Assembly (NCBI RefSeq): GCF_001294645.1
Contig: NZ_CP011868.1
Location: forward strand, 1,612,001 to 1,676,000
Direction: 5' to 3'
Source: Pseudonocardia sp. HH130629-09
GTDB taxonomy: Bacteria; Actinomycetota; Actinomycetes; Mycobacteriales; Pseudonocardiaceae
Length of the DNA stretch: 64,000 bases
Below the pieces are notes generated by a model. The model saw only the letters and a list, made by a program, of their open reading frames with translations. It was not told the DNA's origin and searched no databases. This document shows positions 46,358-56,895 of this stretch, one piece after another (the stretch's first letter is position 1; each line of letters opens with the position of its first letter). A program made the position numbers and the translations under genes.

Positions 46358-49300
46358 GTGGCAGGCAAGGCCCGCGTGCACGAGCTCGCGAAAGAGCTCG
46401 GAATCAGCAGTAAGCAGGTCCTCAGCAAGCTGCAGGACCTGGGGGAGTACGTGAAGTCCCCCTCCTCCACCGTGGAGGCCCCGGTCGTGCGCAAGCTGCG
46501 CGACGCGATGGCCTCCGGTGGTGGCCCCGCCGGCGGTCAGCGCCGCGGTTCCGGCGCGCCCGGTGGCGGTCGTCCGCGTGCCGGTGGCTCCGGCGCCCCG
46601 TCGCCGTCGCGCCCGACCCCGGGTGCGGCCCCCAAGCCCGGCCCGCGTCCGGGTCCGCCGGCCCCCGCGACACCCACCCCGGGTGCCCCGTCGCCGTCGC
46701 AGCCCGCGGCGCGCACCGACGCCCCGAAGCCGGGACCGGCCGCGCCCAAGCCCGGCCCGCAGGCCCCGGCGGCTCCGGCTGCCCCGGCCGCCCAGACTCC
46801 CGCTGCGGCTGCCGAGGCCCCGGCCGCGCCGAAGCCCGGTTCCGCCGCGCCGAAGCCCGGTCCGGCGGCGCCGAAGCCCGGCCCGGCCGCGCCGAAGCCC
46901 GCCTCGACGCCCCGTCCCGGTCAGGGACAGGGCGGCCAGGGCGGTGGCGCCCCGCGTCCCTCGGGCCAGCCCGGTGAGCGTGGTGCCCGTCCGGGCCCGC
47001 GCCAGCCGCGCGTCGGCAACAACCCGTTCGGGGTCGGCCAGGGTTCGCCCAAGCCGGGCCCGCGTTCCGGTGCGCCGCAGCCCCAGCAGGGCGGTGGCCA
47101 GCAGGGCGGCCGTCCCGAGGCTCCCGCCGCGCGTTCCGGTGAGGCCCCGCCGCGTCCGCCCCGTCCGGGCGGCGCTCCGGGTGCGGGCGGTCCCCGCCCG
47201 AACCCGGGCAACATGCCTCCGCGGCCGAACCCGGGCATGATGCCCGCGCGTCCGGCTGCCGGTCGCCCCGGAGCCGGTGCCGGTGGCCGTGGTGGTCCCG
47301 GCGGCGGTCGTGGTGGTCCCGGTGCCGGTCGTGGTGGCCCCGGTGGCGGTCGTCCCGGTGGCGGTGGCGGCGGTTTCCGTCCCGGTGGCGGCGGTCCCGG
47401 TGGTCCGCCCCCGGCCGGTGGTGGATTCCGCGGTCGTCCCGGTGGTGGCGGTGCGCGTGGTCGCGGCGGTGCCGCGGGTGCGTTCGGCCGTCCCGGCGGT
47501 CCGGCCCGCAAGGGTCGCAAGTCGAAGCGGCAGAAGCGCCAGGAGTACGACGCCATGGCCGCGCCCTCGGTGGGCGGCGTCCGCCTGCCCAAGGGCAACG
47601 GCGAGACGATCCGGCTGCCGCGTGGCGCGTCGCTGACCGACTTCGCCGAGAAGATCAACGCCAACCCGGCCTCGCTGGTGCAGGTGTTGTTCCACCTCGG
47701 TGAGATGGTCACGGCCACCGCGTCGGTCTCGGACGAGGTCCTGGAGCTGCTCGGCCAGGAGATGAACTACCGCGTGCAGGTCGTCTCCCCCGAGGAGGAG
47801 GACCGTGCGCTGCTGGAGTCGTTCGACATCGAGTTCGGTGACCCGGGCGACGAGGACGCGCTCGAGGCCCGTCCGCCGGTCGTGACCGTCATGGGTCACG
47901 TCGACCACGGTAAGACGCGGCTGCTGGACACGGTCCGCAAGGCGAACGTCCGAGAGGGCGAGGCCGGTGGCATCACCCAGCACATCGGCGCCTACCAGGT
48001 CACGGCCGAGCTCGAGGGCGAGGAGCGGCTCATCACGTTCATCGACACCCCGGGTCACGAGGCGTTCACCGCCATGCGTGCCCGTGGTGCGAAGTCCACC
48101 GACATCGCGGTCATCGTGGTGGCGGCGGACGACGGCGTGATGCCGCAGACCGTCGAGTCGATCAACCACGCCCAGGCGGCCGGTCTGCCGATCGTCGTCG
48201 CGGTCAACAAGATCGACGTCGAGGGTGCGAACCCGCAGAAGATCCGTCAGCAGCTCACCGAGTACAACCTGGTGGCCGAGGAGTACGGCGGCGACACCAT
48301 GTTCGTCGACATCTCCGCGAAGCAGGGCACCAACATCGAGGCCCTGCTCGAGGCGATCCTGCTGACCGCCGACGCGGCGCTCGACCTGCGGGCCAACCCC
48401 GAGATGGAGGCGCAGGGCGTCACCATCGAGGGTCACCTGGACCGCGGTCGCGGCCCGGTGGCCACGGTGCTGGTCCAGCGCGGAACGCTCCGGGTCGGCG
48501 ACTCGGTCGTGGCCGGCGACGCCTCCGGGCGCGTCCGGCGCATGGTCGACGAGCACGGCCAGGACGTCACCGAGGCGCTCCCGTCGCGCCCGGTGCAGGT
48601 CATCGGTCTGACGTCGGTGCCGGGTGCGGGCGACACGTTCCTCGTCGTGGACGAGGACCGGGTGGCCCGCCAGATCGCCGACCGGCGCCGCGCCCGCGAG
48701 CGCAACGCCGAGCTGGCGAGCCGTCGCAAGCGCGTCAGCCTGGAGGACCTGGACGCCGCGCTGAAGGAGACCAACACCCTCAACCTGATCATCAAGGGTG
48801 ACAACTCGGGCACCGTCGAGGCGCTCGAGGAAGCCCTGATGAAGCTGGACGTGGGTGAGGAGGTCGAGCTGCGGGTCATCCACCGCGGCGTCGGTGGTAT
48901 CACCGAGGGCGACATCAACCTCGCCATCGCGGACAACGTCATCGTCATGGGCTTCAACGTCCGTGCCGAGGGCAAGGCCACCGAGCTGGCCAACCGCGAG
49001 GGCGTCGAGATCCGCTACTACTCGGTGATCTACCAGGCGATCGACGAGATCGAGGCGGCCCTCAAGGGCATGCTCAAGCCGGAGTACGAGGAGGTCGAGC
49101 TGGGCCGCGCCGAGGTCCGCGACGTCTTCAAGTCCTCGAAGTTCGGCACGATCGCCGGTTGCCTGGTGATGAGTGGGGAGATCCGCCGGAACGCCCGGGC
49201 GCGCCTGCTGCGCGACTCGAAGGTGATCCACGAGAACCTCCCGATCTCGTCGCTGCGCCGGTTCAAGGACGACGTGGTCGAGGTCCGCGAGGGCTTCGAG

Positions 49301-49387
49301 TGCGGTCTGACGCTCGGTACCTACAGCGACATCAAGGTCGACGACGTCATCGAGACGTTCGAGATGCGGGAGAAGCCGCGCGACTAG
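46358..49387 (+). CDS. infB: Translation initiation factor IF-2
   Basis: GTPase that positions initiator tRNA. 1009 residues. N-terminal IF2-N subdomain ([21 protein letters not shown]), a roughly 330-residue Pro/Ala/Gly-rich disordered linker (Gly-rich GGRGGPGGG runs near residues 310-370), second IF2-N ([16 protein letters not shown]), then G1 (GHVDHGKT, about residue 513), G3 (DTPGH), G4 (NKID), and C1/C2 domains. GTG 46358 with GAGGAG upstream gives the usual N-terminus; the ATG at 46346 overlaps that site. A strong hairpin follows. Confidence 0.96.
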   Translation: MAGKARVHELAKELGISSKQVLSKLQDLGEYVKSPSSTVEAPVVRKLRDAMASGGGPAGGQRRGSGAPGGGRPRAGGSGAPSPSRPTPGAAPKPGPRPGPPAPATPTPGAPSPSQPAARTDAPKPGPAAPKPGPQAPAAPAAPAAQTPAAAAEAPAAPKPGSAAPKPGPAAPKPGPAAPKPASTPRPGQGQGGQGGGAPRPSGQPGERGARPGPRQPRVGNNPFGVGQGSPKPGPRSGAPQPQQGGGQQGGRPEAPAARSGEAPPRPPRPGGAPGAGGPRPNPGNMPPRPNPGMMPARPAAGRPGAGAGGRGGPGGGRGGPGAGRGGPGGGRPGGGGGGFRPGGGGPGGPPPAGGGFRGRPGGGGARGRGGAAGAFGRPGGPARKGRKSKRQKRQEYDAMAAPSVGGVRLPKGNGETIRLPRGASLTDFAEKINANPASLVQVLFHLGEMVTATASVSDEVLELLGQEMNYRVQVVSPEEEDRALLESFDIEFGDPGDEDALEARPPVVTVMGHVDHGKTRLLDTVRKANVREGEAGGITQHIGAYQVTAELEGEERLITFIDTPGHEAFTAMRARGAKSTDIAVIVVAADDGVMPQTVESINHAQAAGLPIVVAVNKIDVEGANPQKIRQQLTEYNLVAEEYGGDTMFVDISAKQGTNIEALLEAILLTADAALDLRANPEMEAQGVTIEGHLDRGRGPVATVLVQRGTLRVGDSVVAGDASGRVRRMVDEHGQDVTEALPSRPVQVIGLTSVPGAGDTFLVVDEDRVARQIADRRRARERNAELASRRKRVSLEDLDAALKETNTLNLIIKGDNSGTVEALEEALMKLDVGEEVELRVIHRGVGGITEGDINLAIADNVIVMGFNVRAEGKATELANREGVEIRYYSVIYQAIDEIEAALKGMLKPEYEEVELGRAEVRDVFKSSKFGTIAGCLVMSGEIRRNARARLLRDSKVIHENLPISSLRRFKDDVVEVREGFECGLTLGTYSDIKVDDVIETFEMREKPRD

Positions 49388-49405
49388 CGGTTGACGAACG
49401 CGCTC

Positions 49406-49438
49406 CGACGGGGCGGCCGGTCACCGGCCGCCCCGTCG
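49406..49438 (+). terminator. Terminator after infB
   Basis: Perfect 16-bp inverted repeat CGACGGGGCGGCCGGT/ACCGGCCGCCCCGTCG with a single central base, 18 bases past the infB stop and 18 bases before the DUF503 start. Confidence 0.75.
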
Positions 49439-49456
49439 GCGTCAGTGGAGGTGTGT

Positions 49457-49750
49457 GTGTACGTCGGCTCCCTGGAGTGTGACGTCCTGCTCGGCGACGT
49501 CCGGTCGCTCAAGCAGAAGCGGTCGATGGTCCGTCCGCTGCTCGCCGAGCTGCGCCGGTTCGAGGTGGCGGCCGCCGAGGCCGGCCACCTGGACCTGCAC
49601 CGGCGCGCGCTGATCGGGGTGAGCTGCGTGGCCGCCGACACGGTCCACGTGCGAGCCCTGCTGGAGCGGTGCGAGCGACTCGTCGCCGCCCGCCCCGAGC
49701 TGGAGCTGCTGTCCGCGCGGACACGGCTGTTCGGCCCGGACGACGACTGA
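49457..49750 (+). CDS. DUF503 family protein
   Basis: 97 residues: MYVGSLECDVLLGDVRSLKQKRS, then a helix and VSCVAADTVHVRALLERCERLV, typical of the small ferredoxin-like DUF503 family found between infB and rbfA. The GTG at 49457 has GGAGG five bases upstream; the longer frame starting at 49391 would run through the terminator. Function unclear, possibly ribosome-related by location. Confidence 0.9.
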   Translation: MYVGSLECDVLLGDVRSLKQKRSMVRPLLAELRRFEVAAAEAGHLDLHRRALIGVSCVAADTVHVRALLERCERLVAARPELELLSARTRLFGPDDD

Positions 49751-49791
49751 CCGCCGCCCCGCTCGGGCGCGGCGCAACCCCGCGACCCGTG

Positions 49792-49797
49792 CCTAGA
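49792..49797 (+). repeat. Left target-site duplication CCTAGA of the IS481 element
   Basis: The matching right copy is at 50906-50911. The sequence fits the NCTAGN target and 6-bp duplication described for IS481 of Bordetella. Confidence 0.85.
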
Positions 49798-50905
49798 TGT
49801 GATGTCCATGGACGTTGTTCCAGGTTGAGCTGATGACGGCCTGTCGCTGAGACAGGCGAGGACCCCCGGTTGTGAAGTGGAGCTGTCTAGGAACCGCTTC
49901 ACCAACCGGAGGCCCTTGTGACCCACGCTAACGCTGCGCTGACTCCGCGTGCCCGGCTACGGCTGGCCCGTCTGATCGTCGACCAGGACTGGACCTGCTC
50001 CACCGCGGCCAGAATGTTCATGGTCGCCCCTCGCACCGCCCGAAAGTGGGCTGACCGCTACCGCGCCGAGGGCCCGCCCGGGATGGTCGACCGCAGCTCC
50101 CGACCACGGTCGATGCCGGCCAAGACCCCGCCGAGGCTGGTGAAGCAGATCGTGCGACTGCGGTGGCACCACCGACTCGGACCAGTACAGATCGGCGGCC
50201 GACTCGCTCTCGCCGCCTCGACCGTGCACGCGGTCCTGCGCCGCTGCCGGATCAACCGGCTCTCCCACATCGACCGGGTCACCGGCGAGCCCCTACGCCG
50301 CTACGAACACCCACACCCCGGCTCGTTGATCCACGTCGACGTCACCAAGTTCGGCAACATCCCCGACGGAGGCGGACACCGCTTCGTCGGACGCCGACAA
50401 GGCGCCCTGAACAAGCGGTCCACTCCCGGACTGCCCAGGGGAACCGACTACAAGCCGCGCACCGGCAGAGCGTTCGTCCACACCGTCATCGACGACCACT
50501 CCCGCGTCGCCTACGCCGAGATCCACAGCGACGAGAAAGCCGACACCGCCACCGGTGTGCTACGCCGGGCCGTGGACTGGTTGAACGCCCGCGGCGTGAC
50601 CGTCGAACGGGTCCTGTCCGACAACGGCAGCTGCTACCGCTCACACGCCTGGCGTGACACCTGCAGCGAACTGGGCATCACCCACAAGCGAACCCGGCCC
50701 TACCGGCCTCAGACCAACGGCAAGATCGAACGTTTCCACCGCACCCTCGCCGACGGGTGGGCATACGCCCGCTTCCACCCCTGCGAAACGGCTCGGCGAG
50801 ACGCGCTCCCCGGCTGGCTGCACTTCTACAATCACCACCGGTCCCACAGCGCAACCAACGGCCTACCGCCGATCAGTCGCCTGACCAACCTGCCTGGACA
50901 TCACA
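49798..50905 (+). mobile_element. Intact IS481-family insertion sequence, 1108 bp
   Basis: The left end TGTGATGTCC and right end GGACATCACA form a perfect 10-bp terminal inverted repeat, extended imperfectly on the left. It is flanked by CCTAGA duplications. One full-length transposase fills most of it. A 7-bp hairpin (GCCTGTC-GCTGA-GACAGGC, 49839-49857) lies in the untranslated left end and may limit read-in. The element is inserted between DUF503 and rbfA in the same orientation as those genes. Confidence 0.92.
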
Positions 50906-50910
50906 CCTAG
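49918..50910 (+). CDS. IS481-family transposase
   Basis: DDE transposase of 330 residues. N-terminal HTH region (CSTAARMFMVAPRTARKWADRYR) followed by the second HTH (GPVQIGGRLALAASTVHAVLRR). Catalytic triad visible in IHVDVTKFG, VLSDNGSCY and the RPQTNGKIERFHRTL block. GTG 49918 with GGAGG five bases upstream. The TAG stop at 50908-50910 lies outside the element, in the right target duplication. No frameshift, so it should be active. Confidence 0.95.
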   Translation: MTHANAALTPRARLRLARLIVDQDWTCSTAARMFMVAPRTARKWADRYRAEGPPGMVDRSSRPRSMPAKTPPRLVKQIVRLRWHHRLGPVQIGGRLALAASTVHAVLRRCRINRLSHIDRVTGEPLRRYEHPHPGSLIHVDVTKFGNIPDGGGHRFVGRRQGALNKRSTPGLPRGTDYKPRTGRAFVHTVIDDHSRVAYAEIHSDEKADTATGVLRRAVDWLNARGVTVERVLSDNGSCYRSHAWRDTCSELGITHKRTRPYRPQTNGKIERFHRTLADGWAYARFHPCETARRDALPGWLHFYNHHRSHSATNGLPPISRLTNLPGHHT

Positions 50911-50911
50911 A
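50906..50911 (+). repeat. Right target-site duplication CCTAGA; supplies transposase stop and rbfA -10 candidate
   Basis: Direct copy of 49792-49797. It contains the TAG ending the transposase. Together with the next bases it reads TAGACT (50908-50913), a TANNNT box 33 bases before rbfA. Confidence 0.8.
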
Positions 50912-50946
50912 CTCGGGCTCGCACGTCCCGGTGGAAGGAGCAGGAC

Positions 50947-51393
50947 ATGGTCGACCAGGCCCGCGCCCGCAAGCTCGCGAAGCGGATCTCGCAGATCGTC
51001 GCGGAGGCCCTCGAGCACGAGGTGAAGGACCCGCGGCTGGCGATGGTGACGATCACCGACACCCGTGTCACCGGGGACCTGCGCGAGGCGACCGTGTTCT
51101 ACACGGTCATGGGTGCCTCGCTGGAGGAGGAGCCGGACACCGCGGGCGCTGCCGCGGCGCTGCAGAGCGCGAGCGGAGTGCTCCGCAGCCGGGTGGGGCA
51201 GCAGACCGGGGTGCGGCACACGCCGAGCCTCGCGTTCGTGCTGGACGCGGTGCCGGACACGGCCCGCCGGATGGAGGAGCTGCTGGCGCGCACCCGCGCC
51301 TCCGACGAGGAGGTGGCCCGGCTGGCGGCCACGGCGTCCCCGGCGGGGGACCCGGATCCGTACAAGGCCCCGCGGGAGACCGACGACGAGTGA
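50947..51393 (+). CDS. rbfA: Ribosome-binding factor A
   Basis: 30S maturation and cold-adaptation factor. 148 residues; KH-like domain with [45 protein letters not shown] and the C-terminal [19 protein letters not shown]. The last 30 residues are unstructured. ATG 50947 with GGAAGGAG upstream. The IS481 copy now separates it from infB, so its promoter may be new (TAGACT at the IS edge). The stop overlaps the DHH gene (GTGA). Confidence 0.95.
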   Translation: MVDQARARKLAKRISQIVAEALEHEVKDPRLAMVTITDTRVTGDLREATVFYTVMGASLEEEPDTAGAAAALQSASGVLRSRVGQQTGVRHTPSLAFVLDAVPDTARRMEELLARTRASDEEVARLAATASPAGDPDPYKAPRETDDE

Positions 51394-52388
51394 CCGGCGT
51401 CGTGCACGAGACCGTCCCGGGCCCCGGTCCGGTCGATCCGGCCGGGGCCGCGGCGGTCCTGCGCCGGGCTCGTGACGTGCTCGTGGTCGGGCACGTCCGG
51501 CCCGACGCGGACGCCGCGGGCAGCGCCCTGGCCCTGGCCACGGCGCTGCATCGCGCGGGCACCTCGGTCACCGTGTCGTTCGGTGGGCCGGACCAGGTGC
51601 CGGCCGCGCTGGTCGACAGCCTCGACCCCCACGGGCTCGTCGTCGCCTCGGTGGACGCGCCGCGCTCGCCGGACCTGCTGGTCTGCTGCGACATCTCCGC
51701 GGCCCGTCGGCTCGGGGACCTGGAGCCGGTGCTGGACACGGCCGGGTCCTCGCTGGCGGTGGACCACCACGCGTCGTTCGCGGCGTTCACGGACCGGTAC
51801 CTCGTCGACCCGGGGGCCCCGGCGACGGTGACGCTCGTCCGGGAGGTGCTCGCCGAGCTGGGCGCCCCGTTGGACGCGGTCCTCGCCCGGTCGCTGTTCG
51901 CGGGGCTCTACACCGACACCGGCGGTTTCCGGCGCGGCGGCTCGGACGCGCTCCGGCTGGGCGCCGAGCTCGTCGACGCCGGCGTCGAGCCCGCCCCGTT
52001 GCTGCGGGACATCGGGGGACCGGTGCCGTTCGCGTGGCTCGCGGCGCAGGCCACGGTGCTGGCCGGGGCCCATCGCGAACCGGGCGTCGCCGCCGGGGCG
52101 GACCTCGTGTGGGCCGCCGTCGACGTGGCGACCGCGGCCCGGTTCCGGGACCGCACGGTGACGCTGGTCGGGTCGCTGCAGGCCGCGGCCGGGGGCGGGG
52201 TGGCGGCGTTGCTGACCGAGACGGCGCCGGGTGAGTGGTCGGTGTCGCTGCGCGGCAGTGGCTCCCCGGACCTGTCCCGGGTGGCGACGGCGCTCGGTGG
52301 CGGTGGGCACGCCGGTGCCGCCGGGTTCGAGCGGGCCGGCACCCGCGACGGCATCCTGGCGCTGCTGCGTGTGGAGCTGGCCCGCTGA
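51390..52388 (+). CDS. DHH-family phosphoesterase (NrnA-like oligoribonuclease/pAp phosphatase)
   Basis: 332 residues. DHH domain motifs: [32 protein letters not shown] and [10 protein letters not shown]. The C-terminal DHHA1 domain contains [12 protein letters not shown]. Relatives degrade nanoRNA, pGpG/pApA and pAp (Rv2837c-like). GTG coupled to rbfA, the same arrangement as in mycobacteria. Confidence 0.92.
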   Translation: MTGVVHETVPGPGPVDPAGAAAVLRRARDVLVVGHVRPDADAAGSALALATALHRAGTSVTVSFGGPDQVPAALVDSLDPHGLVVASVDAPRSPDLLVCCDISAARRLGDLEPVLDTAGSSLAVDHHASFAAFTDRYLVDPGAPATVTLVREVLAELGAPLDAVLARSLFAGLYTDTGGFRRGGSDALRLGAELVDAGVEPAPLLRDIGGPVPFAWLAAQATVLAGAHREPGVAAGADLVWAAVDVATAARFRDRTVTLVGSLQAAAGGGVAALLTETAPGEWSVSLRGSGSPDLSRVATALGGGGHAGAAGFERAGTRDGILALLRVELAR

Positions 52389-52515
52389 GAACGCCCGGTT
52401 GACCGGGTTCATCCCGGGTACACGGCCCCGACATCACGACCGGGTACACCTCGGGGCGGTCCGGCGTCACGGCGTCGGGGCACGTAGCGTGTCCCGCGAG
52501 ACCAGGAGGTGTGCG
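52389..52515. promoter_or_regulatory. Spacer with 10-bp direct repeats
   Basis: CCGGGTACAC occurs at 52414-52423 and 52440-52449, 26 bp apart, ahead of the methyltransferase gene. It could be a regulator site; nothing else was recognised. Confidence 0.3.
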
Positions 52516-53154
52516 GTGCGATCCGAGCCCGCTGCGGCCCGCGGGGGCGACAGTCACGGCAACGCGTCCAGCGGGTGGCCGGAGTTCCTCCGTGCCTGGC
52601 TGCGCAACCCGGCCCGGGTGGGTGCGGTGTGGCCGAGTTCGCCGCGGTTGTCGGCGAAGCTGGCCCGCATCGCGCCGGGGCACGGCGCGCCGGTCGTCGT
52701 CGAGCTGGGGCCGGGCACCGGCGCCGTCACCACGCAGGTCGGCAGGCGGCTGCCCCCGGAGGGGCGGCATCTCGCCGTCGAGCTCGACCCGGGGATGGCC
52801 CGCTACCTGCAGGAGCGCCACCCGGGCGTCGAGGTCGTGAACGGCGATGCCCGCAAGCTGGGGGCGCTGCTCGCCGAGCGGGACATCACCTCGGTCGACG
52901 CGGTGATCTCCGGGCTGCCCTGGTCGCTGTTCGACCGCGTGATGCAGCAGGAGATCCTCGACCAGGTCGTCGGGGCGGTGGGGGAGACCGGCGCGTTCGC
53001 GACGTTCGCCTACTCCCACACCCTGCCGATGCCCTCGGCGCGGCGGTTCAAGGCGACCCTGCACGACACGTTCGACGAGGTCGTGATGACCCGGACGGTG
53101 TGGCGCAACCTGCCGCCCGCGTTCTGCTTCCTCTGCCGCCGCCCTCGTCGGTGA
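52516..53154 (+). CDS. Class I SAM-dependent methyltransferase (PmtA/KsgA-like)
   Basis: 212 residues. RVGAVWPSSPRLSAKLA precedes the SAM loop VVELGPGTGAVT, acidic VELDPGMARYL, and VISGLPWSLFD (post-I and motif IV). The pattern matches phospholipid N-methyltransferase/rRNA-dimethylase-like proteins. A membrane-lipid substrate is possible. GTG 52516 with AGGAGG six bases upstream. Coupled to the MATE gene by GTGA. Confidence 0.85.
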   Translation: MRSEPAAARGGDSHGNASSGWPEFLRAWLRNPARVGAVWPSSPRLSAKLARIAPGHGAPVVVELGPGTGAVTTQVGRRLPPEGRHLAVELDPGMARYLQERHPGVEVVNGDARKLGALLAERDITSVDAVISGLPWSLFDRVMQQEILDQVVGAVGETGAFATFAYSHTLPMPSARRFKATLHDTFDEVVMTRTVWRNLPPAFCFLCRRPRR

Positions 53155-54596
53155 CCCGGCCCGCCCCTCTCGCGGGCGGGCCCCGTGACATCCTCCGGCT
53201 CGCCCTGCCCGCCCTCCCGGTGCTGGCGGCCGAGCCGCTGTTCCTGCTGGTCGACACGGCCGTCGTCGGACGGCTGGGCGGGCTGCCGCTGGCCTCGCTC
53301 GCCGTCGCGGCGGTGCTGTTCGCGCAGGTCACGACCCAGCTGACGTTCCTGTCCTACGGGACGACGGCGCGCGCGGCCCGGTTCTACGGCGCCGGGCGCC
53401 GCTCGGCCGCGGTGACCGAGGGCGTGCAGGCGACCTGGCTGGCGCTGGGCGTCGGGCTGCTCGTCGTCGCGCTCGGGCAGCTCGCCGCCGCACCGTTGGC
53501 GGGGCTGCTCGCCGGGGACCCGGCGATCGCCGAGGGCGCGGTCTCGTGGCTGCGCATCGCCCTGCTCGGTGCCCCGCTGGTCCTGGTGACGCTGGCCGGC
53601 AACGGCTGGATGCGCGGGGTGCAGGACACGCGTCGTCCGATGTGGATCGTGGTCGGCGGCAACCTGCTGTCCGCGCTGCTCTGCCCGCTCCTGGTGCACG
53701 GGGCGGGGGACTGGGCGGGCTGGGGGCTCGAGGGCTCGGCGATCGCGAACGTCGCGGGGCAGGCCGTCGCGGCGTCGCTGTTCCTGCGGGCGCTGGTCGT
53801 CGAACGACGGCGCGCCCCCGCCGGTGACCCGGTCCGCTTCGCCCCGGACACCGCGGTCCTCCGCTCCCAGGCGACGATGGGCCGCGACCTGATCGTGCGG
53901 TCGCTGGGGTTCCAGGCCTGCTTCCTGTCCGCGACGGCGGTGGCCGCCCGGTTCGGGTCCGAGTCCGTCGCCGCGCACCAGATCGTGCTGCAGCTGTGGG
54001 TGTTCCAGTCCCTCGTGCTCGACGCGGTCGCGATCGCGGCGCAGTCCCTGGTCGGGGCCGCCCTCGGTGGTGCTGCCGGCGAGCAGGGTGCTGCCGGCGA
54101 CCGTGCTGCTGAGGACCCCGTGGACGGCGACCGTGCTGCCGATGACCGCGCCGGCGGCGACCGTGCGGACACGGGTCCGGCGCGGGCGCTCGCCGCCCGG
54201 GTGACCCGCTACGGCCTCGTGCTCGGCTGCGGGTTCGGCGTGCTGTTCGCCGCGCTCTACCCCGTCCTGCCGCCGGTGTTCACCCGCGACGCGGCCGTCC
54301 TCGCGGCGATCCCCGCCGCGTGGTGGTTCTTCACCGCGCTGCAGCCGATCGCCGGGGTGGTGTTCGCCCTGGACGGTGTGCTGCTCGGCGCCGGTGACGC
54401 GGCCTTCCTGCGCACCACCACGCTGCTCGCCGCACTGGGCGGGTTCCTGCCGATGATCTGGCTGTCCCTGCTGTTCGGGTGGGGGCTGGCCGGGATCTGG
54501 ACCGGGCTCGCAGCGTTCATGGTGGTCCGCCTGGTCGCGGTGGGGCTGCGGGCACGGTCGGGGCGCTGGGCGGTCCCGGGGGAGATCCGGGCCTGA
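53151..54596 (+). CDS. dinF: MATE-family efflux transporter (DinF-like)
   Basis: 481 residues with about 12 membrane helices in two halves (LALPALPVLAAEPLFLLVDTAVVGRLG opens the first). Between the halves, at about residues 305-345, lies a hydrophilic Ala/Gly/Asp-rich stretch with repeats of GDRA/DDRA. Cytoplasmic linkers at this place are normally short. A dinF homologue follows the DHH gene in mycobacteria (Rv2836c). Substrate unknown. Confidence 0.9.
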   Translation: MTRPAPLAGGPRDILRLALPALPVLAAEPLFLLVDTAVVGRLGGLPLASLAVAAVLFAQVTTQLTFLSYGTTARAARFYGAGRRSAAVTEGVQATWLALGVGLLVVALGQLAAAPLAGLLAGDPAIAEGAVSWLRIALLGAPLVLVTLAGNGWMRGVQDTRRPMWIVVGGNLLSALLCPLLVHGAGDWAGWGLEGSAIANVAGQAVAASLFLRALVVERRRAPAGDPVRFAPDTAVLRSQATMGRDLIVRSLGFQACFLSATAVAARFGSESVAAHQIVLQLWVFQSLVLDAVAIAAQSLVGAALGGAAGEQGAAGDRAAEDPVDGDRAADDRAGGDRADTGPARALAARVTRYGLVLGCGFGVLFAALYPVLPPVFTRDAAVLAAIPAAWWFFTALQPIAGVVFALDGVLLGAGDAAFLRTTTLLAALGGFLPMIWLSLLFGWGLAGIWTGLAAFMVVRLVAVGLRARSGRWAVPGEIRA

Positions 54597-54959
54597 CCGT
54601 CCGACCTGCTGCGCCCCTCGATGTGGCCCTCCCCGAGCTGCGGGCCCCGGTGGCTCGGTGGCCGGCCCGGTCGGCCTGGTCGGCCCGCAGGAGATGTCCG
54701 CCCGGTTGCCGGGGCCTCGGCCCGGCCGGGCAGGACGAACGGGTCCGCACCCCTCCGGCGCCGCGACGGGGCCCGTTCGCCGCGGTGCGTGGAGCGACCG
54801 TCGATGGAGTCCGGGCGGCCGAGTGGCACACCAGGCACCCGGTGGCGGTGCCCGGAGGTACCTGACGTGCCACTCGGCGCCTCCGGGACGGGTCACCGGA
54901 CGGATGTGCCGCGATGTGGTCGCGTTCCCCGCGGGCCGGGACCCGGTGGCGGCAGGTGG
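54597..54959. terminator. Gene-free convergent region with nested inverted repeat
   Basis: 363 bp between the MATE gene (plus) and the sensor kinase (minus). A perfect 12-bp inverted repeat GCCGAGTGGCAC/GTGCCACTCGGC lies at 54818-54829 and 54867-54878. Inside it is a smaller GGCACC/GGTGCC hairpin. Termination of both genes is the likeliest role. No coding sequence is supported. Confidence 0.45.
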
Positions 54960-56771
<1,812 letters not shown>

Positions 56772-56895
56772 GGGCCCAGCCTGCCACCGCGGGAGTGGCA
56801 GGGGGACCCGTGCACCGGCCGGGACGTCCACACCCCCGCGGGCCTTCTGGCTCCGCGGGGTTGCGACGGTCATGGGAGGAGGACCCGCGCCGTGG

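Noticed and set aside
49391..49456. Upstream start for the DUF503 protein at 49391
   Set aside because: It would place a 16-bp terminator hairpin inside the coding sequence; the GTG at 49457 has GGAGG at good spacing.
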